64,000 bases of DNA from Caenimonas sp. SL110 (GTDB taxonomy: Bacteria > Pseudomonadota > Gammaproteobacteria > Burkholderiales > Burkholderiaceae_C), in contig NZ_JANU01000010.1 of NCBI RefSeq assembly GCF_001044395.1, positions 1 through 64,000 of the forward strand, in the 5' to 3' direction. The notes under the pieces are model-generated. The model was given only the letters and a program-made list of their open reading frames with translations, was not told the origin of the DNA and made no database searches. The translations under genes were made by a program, and so were the position numbers. Positions within the stretch are counted from its first letter, which is position 1, and each line of letters begins with the position of its first letter. Below are positions 16,923 through 26,477 of this stretch, one piece after another.

Positions 16923-17678
16923 CTAGGCTGCAGTCCAACCGCCGTCCACCATCAGCGCCGAACCAGTCACCATGCTGGACGCATCGCTGGCCAGGAACAC
17001 CACAGCGCCCATGATGTCCTCCAGCTGCCCTATGCGTCCAAGCGCAATGCGCGAGGTCACGTAGTCACGGAACACCTCATCCTTGAACATCGGGCGTGTC
17101 ATGTCGGTTTCGATAAAGGTGGGGCACAAGGTATTGACCCGGATGCCGCAGGCGCCCAGCTCCCAGGCGAGCGCCTTGGTGAACCCTTCCAGCGCATGCT
17201 TGGTGGCGCAGTACACCGTGCGCCGCGGCCCGCCCACATGCCCCATCTGCGATGAGACCTGGATCAGGCTCCCCGCAAGACCGGCGCGCTGAAGCCCTGC
17301 TGCAACGGCACGGGTCACATAGAACGCGGCCTTCACATTGAGATCGAGCACAGCGTCCAGGTCCGCATCGAGTGTGTCGCTCAGCAATGCCGGGCGGTTC
17401 ATGCCTGCACTGTTGACCAGTATCTGGAAGGGCCCCAGCGCTTCAACCGACGTCGCAACCGCGCCCGCATCGGTCACATCCAGGCAAAGCGCCTGTGCGT
17501 GCCCGCCCTCCCGCTCGATGGCCAGGCATGCCTGGGCCAGTTCTGCCTGGCTGCGCGCCGCAATGACGACGTGCGCGCCAGCCTGTGCGAGCGCGTGCGC
17601 GGCCGCCAGGCCTATGCCCCGGCTGCCGCCCGTCACAAGCGCCCGCCGCCCGTCCAGGCGAAAGCTCGGCGTCTTCAT
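16923..17678 (-). CDS. Short-chain dehydrogenase/reductase
   Basis: 251 residues, classical SDR: nucleotide-binding TGGSRGIG (16-23), NSAG (89-92), catalytic S143, Y156 and K160 (VYCATKHALEG). The C-terminus DASSMVTGSALMVDGGWT is typical. It is the last gene of the long minus-strand catabolic operon, nine bases after the HisD-like dehydrogenase gene. It probably oxidises a hydroxy intermediate to a ketone, or the reverse, with NAD(P). In HpsN clusters the SDR partners interconvert alcohol enantiomers, which is one possible role here. Confidence 0.85.
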   Translation of the reverse strand: MKTPSFRLDGRRALVTGGSRGIGLAAAHALAQAGAHVVIAARSQAELAQACLAIEREGGHAQALCLDVTDAGAVATSVEALGPFQILVNSAGMNRPALLSDTLDADLDAVLDLNVKAAFYVTRAVAAGLQRAGLAGSLIQVSSQMGHVGGPRRTVYCATKHALEGFTKALAWELGACGIRVNTLCPTFIETDMTRPMFKDEVFRDYVTSRIALGRIGQLEDIMGAVVFLASDASSMVTGSALMVDGGWTAA

Positions 17679-17687
17679 CGCGCGGCT

Positions 17688-19010
17688 TCAGGTCAGCGCC
17701 TGCACCGGCTCGTACCACGGCACATCGCCGCGCGTGCCGTAGCGTCGCACCCGCAGGTTGGCCTGTTCGCCGTGTCCGGCGAAGTGTTCCATGTGGCACA
17801 GGCGCGAGCAGTACTCGCCGATCATGGCCGATGCGCTGTCGGTCGTGACGCGCTGGTAGGTGCAGGTCTTGAGGAACTTGCCGACCCACAAGCCACCGGT
17901 GAAACGCGCGCTGCGCTTGGTGGGCAAGGTGTGGTTGGTGCCGATCACCTTGTCGCCAAAACTGACGTTGGTGCGCGCGCCGAGAAAGAGCGCGCCGTAG
18001 TTCTTCAGGCGTGCCAGGAAGATGTCCGGGTCCGCGGTGAGCACCTGCACGTGCTCGAACGCCAGCGCATCCGCGGTGGCGACGACTTCATCGACAGTGT
18101 CGCAGACGATCACCTGGCCGTACTGTGCCCAGGCTTCGCGCGCGATGCCGGCCGTGGGCAGGATTTGCAGCTGGCGCTCGATCTCGGCGATGGTCGCCGC
18201 CGCCAGCGCTTCGTCGGTGGTCAGCAATACGGCCGGCGAGGTCGGACCATGCTCGGCCTGGCCCAGCAGGTCCACCGCGCACATCTCGGCGTCGGCTGTG
18301 TGGTCCGCGATCACCAGTGTCTCGGTAGGTCCGGCGAACAGGTCGATGCCCACGCGACCGAACAGCTGCCGCTTGGCCTCGGCCACAAACATGTTGCCCG
18401 GCCCGACCAGCATGTCCACCGGCGCGATCGACTCGGTGCCGATGGCCATCGCGCCGACCGCCTGGATGCCGCCGAGCACGAGGATTTCATCGGCGCCCGC
18501 GAAGTGCATGGCGGTGACGATCGCGGGATGGGGCTCGCCCTCAAACGGCGGCGCGGTCGCCACGATGCGGCTCACGCCCGCCACCTTGGCGGTGAGCACG
18601 CTCATGTGCGCCGATGCAATCATGGGGTACTTGCCGCCGGGGATATAGCAGCCCACGGCCTGCACCGGCACGTGCTTGTGGCCGAGAAACACACCGGGCA
18701 GCGTCTCGACCTCGATTTCGTGCATCGACGCGAGTTGCGCCTGCGCAAACCTGCGGATCTGCGTCTGCGCGAACCGGATGTCCTCGATCTCGCGCGGCGA
18801 CAGCTTGCTGACTGCGGCCTCGATCTGGGCCTGCGTGAGCCGGAACGCCTGCGGGGTCCATTTGTCGAACTGGGTAGAGAGTTCGCGCACAGCCGCGTCG
18901 CCGCGCGTCTCGATCTCCTTCAAGATTCGCTCGACGGTGGCGCGTACCTTGCCGTCGTCCTGCGCCGTGTCGGCTTCGCTCCTGCCGCGTTTGAGATACC
19001 GGATCGCCAT
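17688..19010 (-). CDS. Histidinol dehydrogenase-family enzyme, HpsN-like
   Basis: 440 residues. It belongs to the HisD family of zinc/NAD four-electron alcohol-to-acid dehydrogenases ([64 protein letters not shown]). It is in a catabolic operon without other his genes, and its C-terminus ([20 protein letters not shown]) matches the sulfopropanediol dehydrogenase HpsN-type branch rather than histidine biosynthesis. It would oxidise a primary alcohol to a carboxylate in the periphery of the pathway. Start ATG 19010. A longer frame overlaps the hydratase gene. The substrate is inference. Confidence 0.78.
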   Translation of the reverse strand: MAIRYLKRGRSEADTAQDDGKVRATVERILKEIETRGDAAVRELSTQFDKWTPQAFRLTQAQIEAAVSKLSPREIEDIRFAQTQIRRFAQAQLASMHEIEVETLPGVFLGHKHVPVQAVGCYIPGGKYPMIASAHMSVLTAKVAGVSRIVATAPPFEGEPHPAIVTAMHFAGADEILVLGGIQAVGAMAIGTESIAPVDMLVGPGNMFVAEAKRQLFGRVGIDLFAGPTETLVIADHTADAEMCAVDLLGQAEHGPTSPAVLLTTDEALAAATIAEIERQLQILPTAGIAREAWAQYGQVIVCDTVDEVVATADALAFEHVQVLTADPDIFLARLKNYGALFLGARTNVSFGDKVIGTNHTLPTKRSARFTGGLWVGKFLKTCTYQRVTTDSASAMIGEYCSRLCHMEHFAGHGEQANLRVRRYGTRGDVPWYEPVQALT

Positions 19011-19027
19011 GCTGTTTGAACCTGTGG

Positions 19028-19924
19028 TTAGTTGGGTTTGACGAAGGGATCGCCGAACGGCGCATCGCGCTTGCGCACGGCCGCAGCGAAACCCATCTGC
19101 GCCATGTCGGCGCGAAAGGCCTGGTTGGATTTCGCCTGATGGCCGCGTGCGTCGTTCTCCACCGCAAAGCGCTGCAGCGTGCGCGCGCCCATCAGCTCCA
19201 TCGCCATGTTCACCACCCGCTTGTTGACGGCAAGGATGTCCGGATCGACAAGCGCCAGCCGACGCGCGAGCGCCGCCACTTCTTCGTCCAGCGTGGCAGC
19301 GGGCACCGACTGCACCGCCAGGCCGATGCGCGCGGCGTCCGCACCGCGGATCAGGTCGCCGGTCAGCAGCAGGCGCTTGGCCCATTGGGGACCGACGAGG
19401 TAGGTCCACATGTGGGACGGCGGCGAACCCTGCGAACGCGTCGCCGGAAATCCGAGCTTCGCGTCGTCGGCAACCACGACCAGGTCGCATGCAAACGCGA
19501 GATCGGTGCCGCCTGCCAGGCAATGGCCATGCACCTTGGCGATCACGGGCTTGTGGATGTCCATCACCGTGAAGATGTCGGCCTGGTTGTGCTCCATGCG
19601 CCAGATGTCGTTGTCATGGCTGGCCGAAGGCACGCGGTACTGCGCAGCGTCGTAGGCCGCAACTGCAGCGGCTTCCCCTGCCCCTGCCGGAGGCTCGGCC
19701 TTGTAATCGACCAGGTCATAGCCCGAACAGAAGTCGGTGCCCGCACCCTGGATCACCACGCAATGCACCGCGACCAGATCGTCGGCCTCCAGCAGGGCCT
19801 GACGCAGCTCCTGCATGAGTTGCCGGTTCAGGGCGTTGCGTTTTTGCGGACGGTTCAGCGTGATGGTGGCGACACCATCGGCCACCGCGAACTGGATGCA
19901 CTGCGTGCTTTCAAGCCATTTCAT
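19028..19924 (-). CDS. Enoyl-CoA hydratase/isomerase family protein
   Basis: 298 residues, crotonase fold: [32 protein letters not shown] as the first oxyanion segment, and [19 protein letters not shown] as the second. A charged C-terminal trimerisation region ends the protein. AGGAG precedes ATG 19924, which overlaps the 3' end of the CoA ligase gene by 14 bases, so the two are co-translated. It acts on a CoA thioester, most simply by hydrating a double bond, though isomerase or hydrolase activity is possible. The long insertion after the first oxyanion loop (residues ~70-110) is unusual. Confidence 0.82.
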   Translation of the reverse strand: MKWLESTQCIQFAVADGVATITLNRPQKRNALNRQLMQELRQALLEADDLVAVHCVVIQGAGTDFCSGYDLVDYKAEPPAGAGEAAAVAAYDAAQYRVPSASHDNDIWRMEHNQADIFTVMDIHKPVIAKVHGHCLAGGTDLAFACDLVVVADDAKLGFPATRSQGSPPSHMWTYLVGPQWAKRLLLTGDLIRGADAARIGLAVQSVPAATLDEEVAALARRLALVDPDILAVNKRVVNMAMELMGARTLQRFAVENDARGHQAKSNQAFRADMAQMGFAAAVRKRDAPFGDPFVKPN

Positions 19925-22085
19925 TGCCTGCTCCTTCGGGCCGGGGGGCCCGTACTTCCTGGCGGCGAACCACCAGCGCGTCCACCGCATGGATGTGCCC
20001 GTGGTGGCCGCAGATGATCGGATTGACGTCCAGTTCAAGCAGCTGGCCGGACACGTCGTCCACCAGCAGCGAGATCCGGCTCACGATGTCGGCCAGCCGC
20101 TCCAGGTCCACCTTGGGCAGGCCGCGCGCGCCCTGCAATGCAGGCGCAGCGCGCAGGCCGCGCAGCATGGCAAGCGCCTGTTCGCGCGACACCGGAACCG
20201 GCGCGACCGACACATCGGCGATCAGCTCGACGAAGATGCCGCCCAGGCCCACGACCAGCAAGGGGCCGAACTGCGGGTCCTGCCGGGCACCCACGATCAG
20301 CTCAACGCCCGCATGAATCATCGGCTGCACCAGCACGCCGTCGATGCGCGCGGCGGGCGCGGCTTTCGAAACCGCCGCCATCATGTCGGCGTAGGCCTGC
20401 AGCACATCCTGGCTGGAGCGCAGGTTCAGGCGCACGCCGCCGATGTCGCTCTTGTGCAGCACGTCCGGCGACTCGATCTTGAGCACCACCGGGTAGCCGG
20501 CCGTGTCCGCGGCAGCGACGGCCTGCGCCTGGCTGGTCGCAAGCGTCTCCGTGACCACCGGCACGCCATACAGCGCCAGCAGTTGCTTGGCCTCGCGCTC
20601 GCCCAGCGTTGGCGACTGCGAGTCGGCCAGCAAGGCTGCGGCCTGCGCGCGCTGCGACGCGGCAACTTCGCTGAAGCTGTGGCGCGACTGCTTCCACGCG
20701 TGGTAGTCGTGCCACGCCCGGATGGCCGCGAAGCAGCGCTCCATCGAATGGAACACCGGCACCAGCGGGCTGCGCTCGAACTCGATGGCGCCCGGGCCTT
20801 CATGCCACTGGCTCACCCATACCGTGCACACCGGCTTGCCGCTGCGGCGTGCGGCCTCTTCATAGACCTGCACGCGACCCGCCAGCGCGGGTGCAGCCCA
20901 CGGCTGTGTCGTGACCAGCACGCCATACGCGTCGCTGTCGGTGAACGCTGCGCAGCACGCGGCCAGCGAATGCGGATTGCCCAGCACCTGCGCGGTCAGG
21001 TCGCAGGGATTGCGCGCGGAGCCGTAACTGGGGATGTGCTGGTTGAGGATCGCGAGCGTTGCTTCATCGGGCTGCGGCAGCGCGATGCCGTTCTCTTCGG
21101 CCTTGTCGGTGGCCATGATCCCCGTGCCGCCAGAGGACGAGACGATGGCCGCGCCCAGCGCCCTGGGTGCGGGCGCTTTCGCAAAGAAGGTCGCGGTCTC
21201 CAGCAATGCTTCCAGCGAATCGACCAGCACCACGCCCGCGCTGCGCAGCACGGCCCGGTACGCGCTGTCCGATCCGGCGAGCGAGCCGGTGTGCGAGATC
21301 GCTGCAGCCGCGCCCTGCTCGCTGGTGGCGGCCTTGTACATCACGACCACCTTGTCGTGCGCGGCGGCCACGCGAGCCGCCTCGACGATGCGCAGCGGAT
21401 CGGCGCAGCCTTCAAAGACGCAGGCGATCGCCGCGCACGCGCTTTCGTGCGCGAGGTAGGCGATCAGGTCGGCGGTATCGACATTGCTCGCGTTGCCGAA
21501 GGTCAGCACATGGCTGATCGCCACGCCGCGCCTGCGTGCCTGAGACAGCGCGATGCCCACCGCGCCCGACTGGCTGATCACGCCGACACCGCGTGTGACG
21601 GCTTCTCCGGTATCGGTGAAGTCGGCAAACGACAGCACCATGGGCAAGGTGTGGTTGGCAACGCCCAGGCAATTCGGCCCGAACAGTGCCATGCCGCTGC
21701 GCCGCGCTATATCGCCCAGGCGCTGCTGCCGCTCGGTGTCGCCCACTTCGCCGAAACCGGATGCATAGACGATGACCCCACCCACGCCGATGGAGGCGCA
21801 TTCCTGCACCAGCGGCTCGGCGATCTCGCCGGGCGTTGCGAGCACGACGCAATCGGGCACCTGCGGCAGGTCGGACAACGACGGATAGGTACGGCCCTGC
21901 GACAGCTCGGCGGCCGTCTTGCTGACCATGTATACCGTGCCCGCATAGCTGGCAAGGTTGTCCAGCGTTCTCTGCCCGAACGAGCCCGGGCGGTTGGATG
22001 CACCCACGACAGCGACGCTGCGCGGGGACAGGGCGCGCACGAGCGACTCGCGCGGCGTGAATGCGCCTTGCTGCGACACGGCCAT
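19911..22085 (-). CDS. ADP-forming acyl-CoA synthetase (acetate-CoA ligase family)
   Basis: 724 residues. An N-terminal CoA-binding Rossmann domain (SVAVVGASNRPGSFGQ) is followed by succinyl-CoA-synthetase-like ligase domains (GVISQSGAVGIALSQ) and the phosphohistidine loop ISHTGSLAGSD (H265). An ATP-grasp domain is at the C-terminus (GYPVVLKIESPDVLHKSDIG and LVVGLGGIFVEL). The alpha and beta chains are fused, as in Pat/Acs-type NDP-forming ligases. It would activate a small carboxylic acid to its CoA ester at the expense of ATP, giving the substrate of the neighbouring carboxylase or hydratase. Six bases after the TTT receptor gene. Confidence 0.87.
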   Translation of the reverse strand: MAVSQQGAFTPRESLVRALSPRSVAVVGASNRPGSFGQRTLDNLASYAGTVYMVSKTAAELSQGRTYPSLSDLPQVPDCVVLATPGEIAEPLVQECASIGVGGVIVYASGFGEVGDTERQQRLGDIARRSGMALFGPNCLGVANHTLPMVLSFADFTDTGEAVTRGVGVISQSGAVGIALSQARRRGVAISHVLTFGNASNVDTADLIAYLAHESACAAIACVFEGCADPLRIVEAARVAAAHDKVVVMYKAATSEQGAAAAISHTGSLAGSDSAYRAVLRSAGVVLVDSLEALLETATFFAKAPAPRALGAAIVSSSGGTGIMATDKAEENGIALPQPDEATLAILNQHIPSYGSARNPCDLTAQVLGNPHSLAACCAAFTDSDAYGVLVTTQPWAAPALAGRVQVYEEAARRSGKPVCTVWVSQWHEGPGAIEFERSPLVPVFHSMERCFAAIRAWHDYHAWKQSRHSFSEVAASQRAQAAALLADSQSPTLGEREAKQLLALYGVPVVTETLATSQAQAVAAADTAGYPVVLKIESPDVLHKSDIGGVRLNLRSSQDVLQAYADMMAAVSKAAPAARIDGVLVQPMIHAGVELIVGARQDPQFGPLLVVGLGGIFVELIADVSVAPVPVSREQALAMLRGLRAAPALQGARGLPKVDLERLADIVSRISLLVDDVSGQLLELDVNPIICGHHGHIHAVDALVVRRQEVRAPRPEGAGNEMA

Positions 22086-22091
22086 GCTGCC

Positions 22092-23084
22092 TTACTCCAG
22101 CTTGATGTTGAGCTGCTTGACCAGGTCGCCGTAGCGGGTGCTCTCGTCGGCGACGCGAGCCGAGAACTGCGCGGGCGTGAGCGTCCAGATGCGGCCCTGC
22201 ATGCCCAGCGACTGCTTGCTGCGCGGATCGACCGTGATGGCGCGCACATGGTTGCCCAGTGCCTCGATGATGTCGTCAGGCGTGCCGGCCGGCGCCAGCA
22301 ATGCAGTCCAGGCCACGATGCCCATCTCGGGCATCTTCATGTCGGTCACCGTGGGCACTGCGGGCAGGTCGGCCCAGCGCTCGCTGTCCGTCACCATCAG
22401 CGCGCGCAGCTTTCCGTCCTTGATGAGCTGGGCATTGGATATCGGGCCTACGGTGTAGTCCACGTCGCCGGCCAGCAGCGCGATGTCTGCGGGCGCGGAC
22501 CCGCGAAACGGCACATGCACGCTCTTGAAGCCGAGCGAGGTGCTCAGTTGCGCAGCCGCCAGGTGCGTGAGGTTGCCGTTGCCGGCAGAGCCATAGGTCA
22601 GGCCGTTGGCCTTGGCCATGCCCACCCGCTTGAGGTCCTCGATCGTGAAGACGTTCTTCATCAGCGGCTGGTTCGGATTGACGGCCACCACCAGCGGCAC
22701 CGAGACGATGGGCGTGATGAAGCGGAAGTCCTTCTGCGGCACATAGCCCGGGTTGGGATACAGGTGCGGATTGACCGTCAGCGGACTGGAGGTGGATATC
22801 AGCAAGGTGGTGCCGTCGGGCTTGGCGCGCGCGACGGTCGAGGCCGCCAGCATGCCGTTGGCACCGGTCTTGTTGTCCACGACAAAGCTGCCCCCGGTGC
22901 GCTGCGACAGCGATGTCGCCATGGCGCGCGCCACCAGGTCGGCCGTGCTGCCCGCCGCGAAGCCCACCACGATGGTCACGGGTCGCTGCGGCCAGGGCTG
23001 CGCCTGCTGCGCGTTGGCTGCTCCTGTCGCCAGAAGCGCCGCGGCCACCACGGCGCGGGCAAGATGTTGAAGAACTCGGGTCAT
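22092..23084 (-). CDS. Tripartite tricarboxylate transporter receptor (Bug family)
   Basis: 330 residues. It has a Sec signal peptide (RAVVAAALLATGAANAQQ) followed by WPQRPVTIVVGFAAGSTADL, the Bug-family start, and NKTGANGMLAA. The periplasmic protein binds a carboxylate, often a dicarboxylate or aromatic acid, for TTT import. No TctA/TctB membrane genes are in the window, so it must work with partners elsewhere or as a sensor, as is common for Bug proteins in this group. AGGAG is upstream of ATG 23084. It lies between the carboxylase and ligase genes and so probably binds the operon's substrate. Confidence 0.87.
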   Translation of the reverse strand: MTRVLQHLARAVVAAALLATGAANAQQAQPWPQRPVTIVVGFAAGSTADLVARAMATSLSQRTGGSFVVDNKTGANGMLAASTVARAKPDGTTLLISTSSPLTVNPHLYPNPGYVPQKDFRFITPIVSVPLVVAVNPNQPLMKNVFTIEDLKRVGMAKANGLTYGSAGNGNLTHLAAAQLSTSLGFKSVHVPFRGSAPADIALLAGDVDYTVGPISNAQLIKDGKLRALMVTDSERWADLPAVPTVTDMKMPEMGIVAWTALLAPAGTPDDIIEALGNHVRAITVDPRSKQSLGMQGRIWTLTPAQFSARVADESTRYGDLVKQLNIKLE

Positions 23085-23156
23085 GCTTGTCTCCTTGTGT
23101 AATTTCAAGAAATCCATCGGTGCATCGGGTTGGCGTTTCAGGCGGCTGCCGCGCCG

Positions 23157-26100
23157 CTACCAGGCATCCAGGCCGCCGCCTTCGCGCTCGGCCTCTCGCT
23201 CACGCCCGCAGGCCGATCGCAGGCCGTCGGCCAGCCACTGACGCGTGTCGGCCGGATCGATCACGTCGTCGATGCTCAGGTACGGCGCGATGTTCACTGC
23301 CTTGTTTCGCGCATACAGCTGATCCACATAGTGCCTGAGGCGAAGCGCCCGTTCGTTCGCGTCGGCGATGGCTTCGAGCTCGCGCCGGTGCGCCAGGCGT
23401 GCCTGGCCTTCCAGCCCCATCGAACCGAACTCGCCCGTCGGCCAGGCCACCGCGAACAGCGATCCGGCAAAGCAGCCCGCGCCCATCGCCATGCCGCCCA
23501 GTCCGTAAGCCTTGCGCAGAACAACGGTGAAGAACGGCACGCGCAGCTTGGGCCCGGCCATGAAGATGCGCGCGACGTGCCGTACCAGGGCGGTGCGCTC
23601 CGCATCGACACCGACCATGAAGCCCGGTGTGTCGCACAGGGACACGATGGGCAGGCCGAAGTTGCTGCACAGCTTCATGAAGCGGGTGAGCTTGTCGGCT
23701 TCGTCGGCGCCCACTGCGCCGCCATTGATGCGCGGGTCGTTGGCCACCACGCCCACCGCGCGGCCTTCGATGCGCGCCAGCGTGGTCACGACGCCCCGTC
23801 CGAACTGCGCGCGCAGCTCCAGCGTGCTGCCGGTATCGGCCAGGCGCCGGATCACGTCGCGTATTTCATAGACACGCGTGCGCCGCTCGGGAATAGCTTC
23901 ACGCAGCGGCTCCTGGTCATCGCAGGACCACTGGTCCACGCTGCCCTGGAAGAAAGCCAGGTAGCGCTTGGCGACTTCGACCGCCTGCGCCTCGTCATCC
24001 ACCAGCACGTCCACCACGCCGGTGTCAGCATGCATGGCCGCCGGACCGACATCGATGGTCCTGACGCGCCCCAGGCCCGCACCCTCGATCATCACCGGGC
24101 CGCCCATGCCGATCGATGCATTGCGCGCGGCGATGGTCACGTCGCAGCACCCCAGCATGGCCGCACTTGCTGCGAAGCAAGGGCCGGCAACAATGCCCAC
24201 CAGCGGCACCAGGCCGCTCAGTCGGCCCAGCTTCCAGAAGGTCGGATTGGCCAGGTTGACGCCCGCAAAATTGTCCGTGTCCAGCGCGCGCCCGCCGCCG
24301 CCTTCGGTGAACAACACCAGCGGCTGGCGAAACTGCTCGGCCAGCTCGAAGAGGCGGTCGAGCTTCTTGTGGCCGATGAAACCCTGCGTGCCGCTGAACA
24401 CGGTGTAGTCGGGGCTGGCGACCATGCAACGGCTTTTGTGTGGACCGAACAGATGCGAGTTGATCGATGCCAGTCCGTAGATGAAACCATCGGCCGGGCT
24501 GATGCGCTGCAACTCTTCGAACGATCTGGAGCTGCGCTGGGCCGCAACCGCCAGCGAGCCGTACTCGCGAAACGAGCCAGGGTCGCAAAGGTCGGCGAGA
24601 TTTTCCCGTGCGGTGCGCTGGCCGGTCGCGCGGCGTTTGGCGACTGCTTCGGGCCGTGCATCATCATGCGTGAGGGCATGCCGGGCACGCACCTCTTGCA
24701 GGTCCTCTCGCGGTCCGCTCACCGCCGCGCCTTGTTCTTGCTGCTCGGCCGGGCTGTCGCTGGCGTCCACCTCGATGACAAAAAGCCGCTGGCCGGGCTG
24801 CACGTGGTCACCCACCGCGACAAGCACTTCGCGAATCCAGCCTGCGCAGGGGGGCGCAAGGCTGTGCTCCATCTTCATTGCTTCCAGCACGGCGATCTGC
24901 TGGCCCCTGGAGACGCGTTGCCCCGGCTGTACGCACAGCTCGGCCACACCGGCCCGCATGTCGGCATCGACCGCCAGGAAACCTTGGGGCAATGGTTCGT
25001 CCTGCGCCGGCAACGCGTTGACCGCACGCGGCAGCGACGCAGTGACCGGCACATGGCGCCTGCGATGCACGCCCTCGCCGGACTGCACCAATGCGCCGTG
25101 ATGCCCGACGACGAATGCGGTTGATGCTGCCGCGCGCCGGTACTCGGGCAGCACCAGCAGGTTCTGCAGGAAAGTCAGATTGTTCTCGACACCGGCAATG
25201 TTGAATTCACCGATGGCGCGATAGGCGCGGTCCAGCACATCCTCGAAGCGCGACGAGCGGCTGGTGACGATCACCTTGGCCAGTAGCGAATCGAAATTGC
25301 GGCTCGGCGCATACCCGGCGTGGCAATGCGTGTCCACGCGCACGCCCGGACCGGCAGGCGGCTCGAAGGCATCGAGCGCACCCGAGACCGCCAGCGCGCC
25401 GCCATCTTCGGTCATCTGCTCCATCAGCACGCGCAGCTGGATCGAATGCCCGGTGTTGAAACGAACGCTGTCCTGCGCGATGCCCAGGTCGCGAAGCGTC
25501 TCTCCAGCCGCCAGGCGGATCTGCGTTGCCACCAGGTCGATGCCGGTCAGCTCCTCGGTCACGGTGTGTTCCACCTGCAAGCGCGGATTGGCTTCGATGA
25601 AGAAAAATTCGGGCCCTTGCAGCGCCGGCTGCAGCGGCACGAGAAACTCGAACGTGCCTATCGTTTCATACCGGCTGGCTGCCGCCATTCGCAACGCGGC
25701 ATCGGCCAGCTGGGCCCGCATCACCGGCGCCAGCCACGGGCTGGGTGCAATCTCGACCAGCTTCTGGTAGCGCCGCTGCACGCTGCAATCGCGGTCTCCC
25801 AGGTGGACTGCATGGCGGCCGTCGCCCAGCACCTGGATCTCGATGTGCCGCGCCTGCGGTATCACCTGCTCGACATAGACACCCGCGTTGCCAAAAGCCT
25901 TCAGCGCTTCCGACGCGCACTGCGCGAACGCGCCATCGAGCTGCGCAAGCGATTCGACCTGCCGCATGCCGCGCCCGCCCCCGCCCGACAGCGCCTTCAC
26001 CATCACCGCTGCGCCATGTCCCAGCGACTGCATGAACGCGCGCGCCTGCTCCAGTGTTGTGGAACCCTGGGTGCCGGCCGGGATCGGCACGCCGCATTCG

Positions 26101-26477
26101 GCGGCGAACCGGCGCGCCTGGGCCTTGTCGCCGAACAGCTGCAGCGCCTCCTGCGAGGGTCCGATGAAGGCGATGCCGGCCGCGCGCGCACGGCGTGCGA
26201 ACCCGGCGTTCTCGCTCAGGAATCCGTAGCCGGGGTGGATGGCGTCGCAGTGCGTGCGAGCGGCAATCGCCAGCATCGCGTCCATGTCCAGATAGGCCGC
26301 AGCGCCGGTTCCGGGCAGCGCCACGTTCTCGTCCGACATCCGGCAGTGGAGCGAGTCCGCATCGTCGGTGGACGCGACCGACACCGTGCGAATGCCCAGG
26401 TCGCCAGCTGCGCGCGCAATGCGGATCGCGATCTCACCGCGGTTGGCAATGAGAATGCGTTTGAAGGCAACCGACAT
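23157..26477 (-). CDS. Single-chain biotin-dependent acyl-CoA carboxylase
   Basis: 1106 residues containing all carboxylase parts. Biotin carboxylase is at about 1-450 (ILIANRGEIAIRI, HPGYGFLSENAGFA, KALSGGGGRGM, FIEANPRLQVEHTVTEE). The biotinyl domain is around 505-575 with EAMKMEHS (biotin on K535). Carboxyltransferase occupies about 610-1080 (SPDYTVFSGTQGFIG, FTEGGGGRALDTDN, CDTPGFMVG, RKAYGLGGMAMGAG). Usually these are separate alpha and beta subunits. The fused order resembles the long-chain acyl-CoA carboxylase type. It would carboxylate an acyl-CoA with ATP and bicarbonate. Which acyl-CoA is unknown. Its ATG directly abuts the dioxygenase stop. Confidence 0.88.
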   Translation of the reverse strand: MSVAFKRILIANRGEIAIRIARAAGDLGIRTVSVASTDDADSLHCRMSDENVALPGTGAAAYLDMDAMLAIAARTHCDAIHPGYGFLSENAGFARRARAAGIAFIGPSQEALQLFGDKAQARRFAAECGVPIPAGTQGSTTLEQARAFMQSLGHGAAVMVKALSGGGGRGMRQVESLAQLDGAFAQCASEALKAFGNAGVYVEQVIPQARHIEIQVLGDGRHAVHLGDRDCSVQRRYQKLVEIAPSPWLAPVMRAQLADAALRMAAASRYETIGTFEFLVPLQPALQGPEFFFIEANPRLQVEHTVTEELTGIDLVATQIRLAAGETLRDLGIAQDSVRFNTGHSIQLRVLMEQMTEDGGALAVSGALDAFEPPAGPGVRVDTHCHAGYAPSRNFDSLLAKVIVTSRSSRFEDVLDRAYRAIGEFNIAGVENNLTFLQNLLVLPEYRRAAASTAFVVGHHGALVQSGEGVHRRRHVPVTASLPRAVNALPAQDEPLPQGFLAVDADMRAGVAELCVQPGQRVSRGQQIAVLEAMKMEHSLAPPCAGWIREVLVAVGDHVQPGQRLFVIEVDASDSPAEQQEQGAAVSGPREDLQEVRARHALTHDDARPEAVAKRRATGQRTARENLADLCDPGSFREYGSLAVAAQRSSRSFEELQRISPADGFIYGLASINSHLFGPHKSRCMVASPDYTVFSGTQGFIGHKKLDRLFELAEQFRQPLVLFTEGGGGRALDTDNFAGVNLANPTFWKLGRLSGLVPLVGIVAGPCFAASAAMLGCCDVTIAARNASIGMGGPVMIEGAGLGRVRTIDVGPAAMHADTGVVDVLVDDEAQAVEVAKRYLAFFQGSVDQWSCDDQEPLREAIPERRTRVYEIRDVIRRLADTGSTLELRAQFGRGVVTTLARIEGRAVGVVANDPRINGGAVGADEADKLTRFMKLCSNFGLPIVSLCDTPGFMVGVDAERTALVRHVARIFMAGPKLRVPFFTVVLRKAYGLGGMAMGAGCFAGSLFAVAWPTGEFGSMGLEGQARLAHRRELEAIADANERALRLRHYVDQLYARNKAVNIAPYLSIDDVIDPADTRQWLADGLRSACGREREAEREGGGLDAW

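Noticed and set aside
17499..19019. Long plus-strand open frame of 506 codons
   Set aside because: Antisense to the HisD-like gene, made of Arg/His/Gly-rich chance codons. High GC makes long antisense frames common here.
19815..23102. Plus-strand open frame of 1095 codons
   Set aside because: Antisense to the ligase and TTT receptor, whose motifs are clear. It has no domain of its own.
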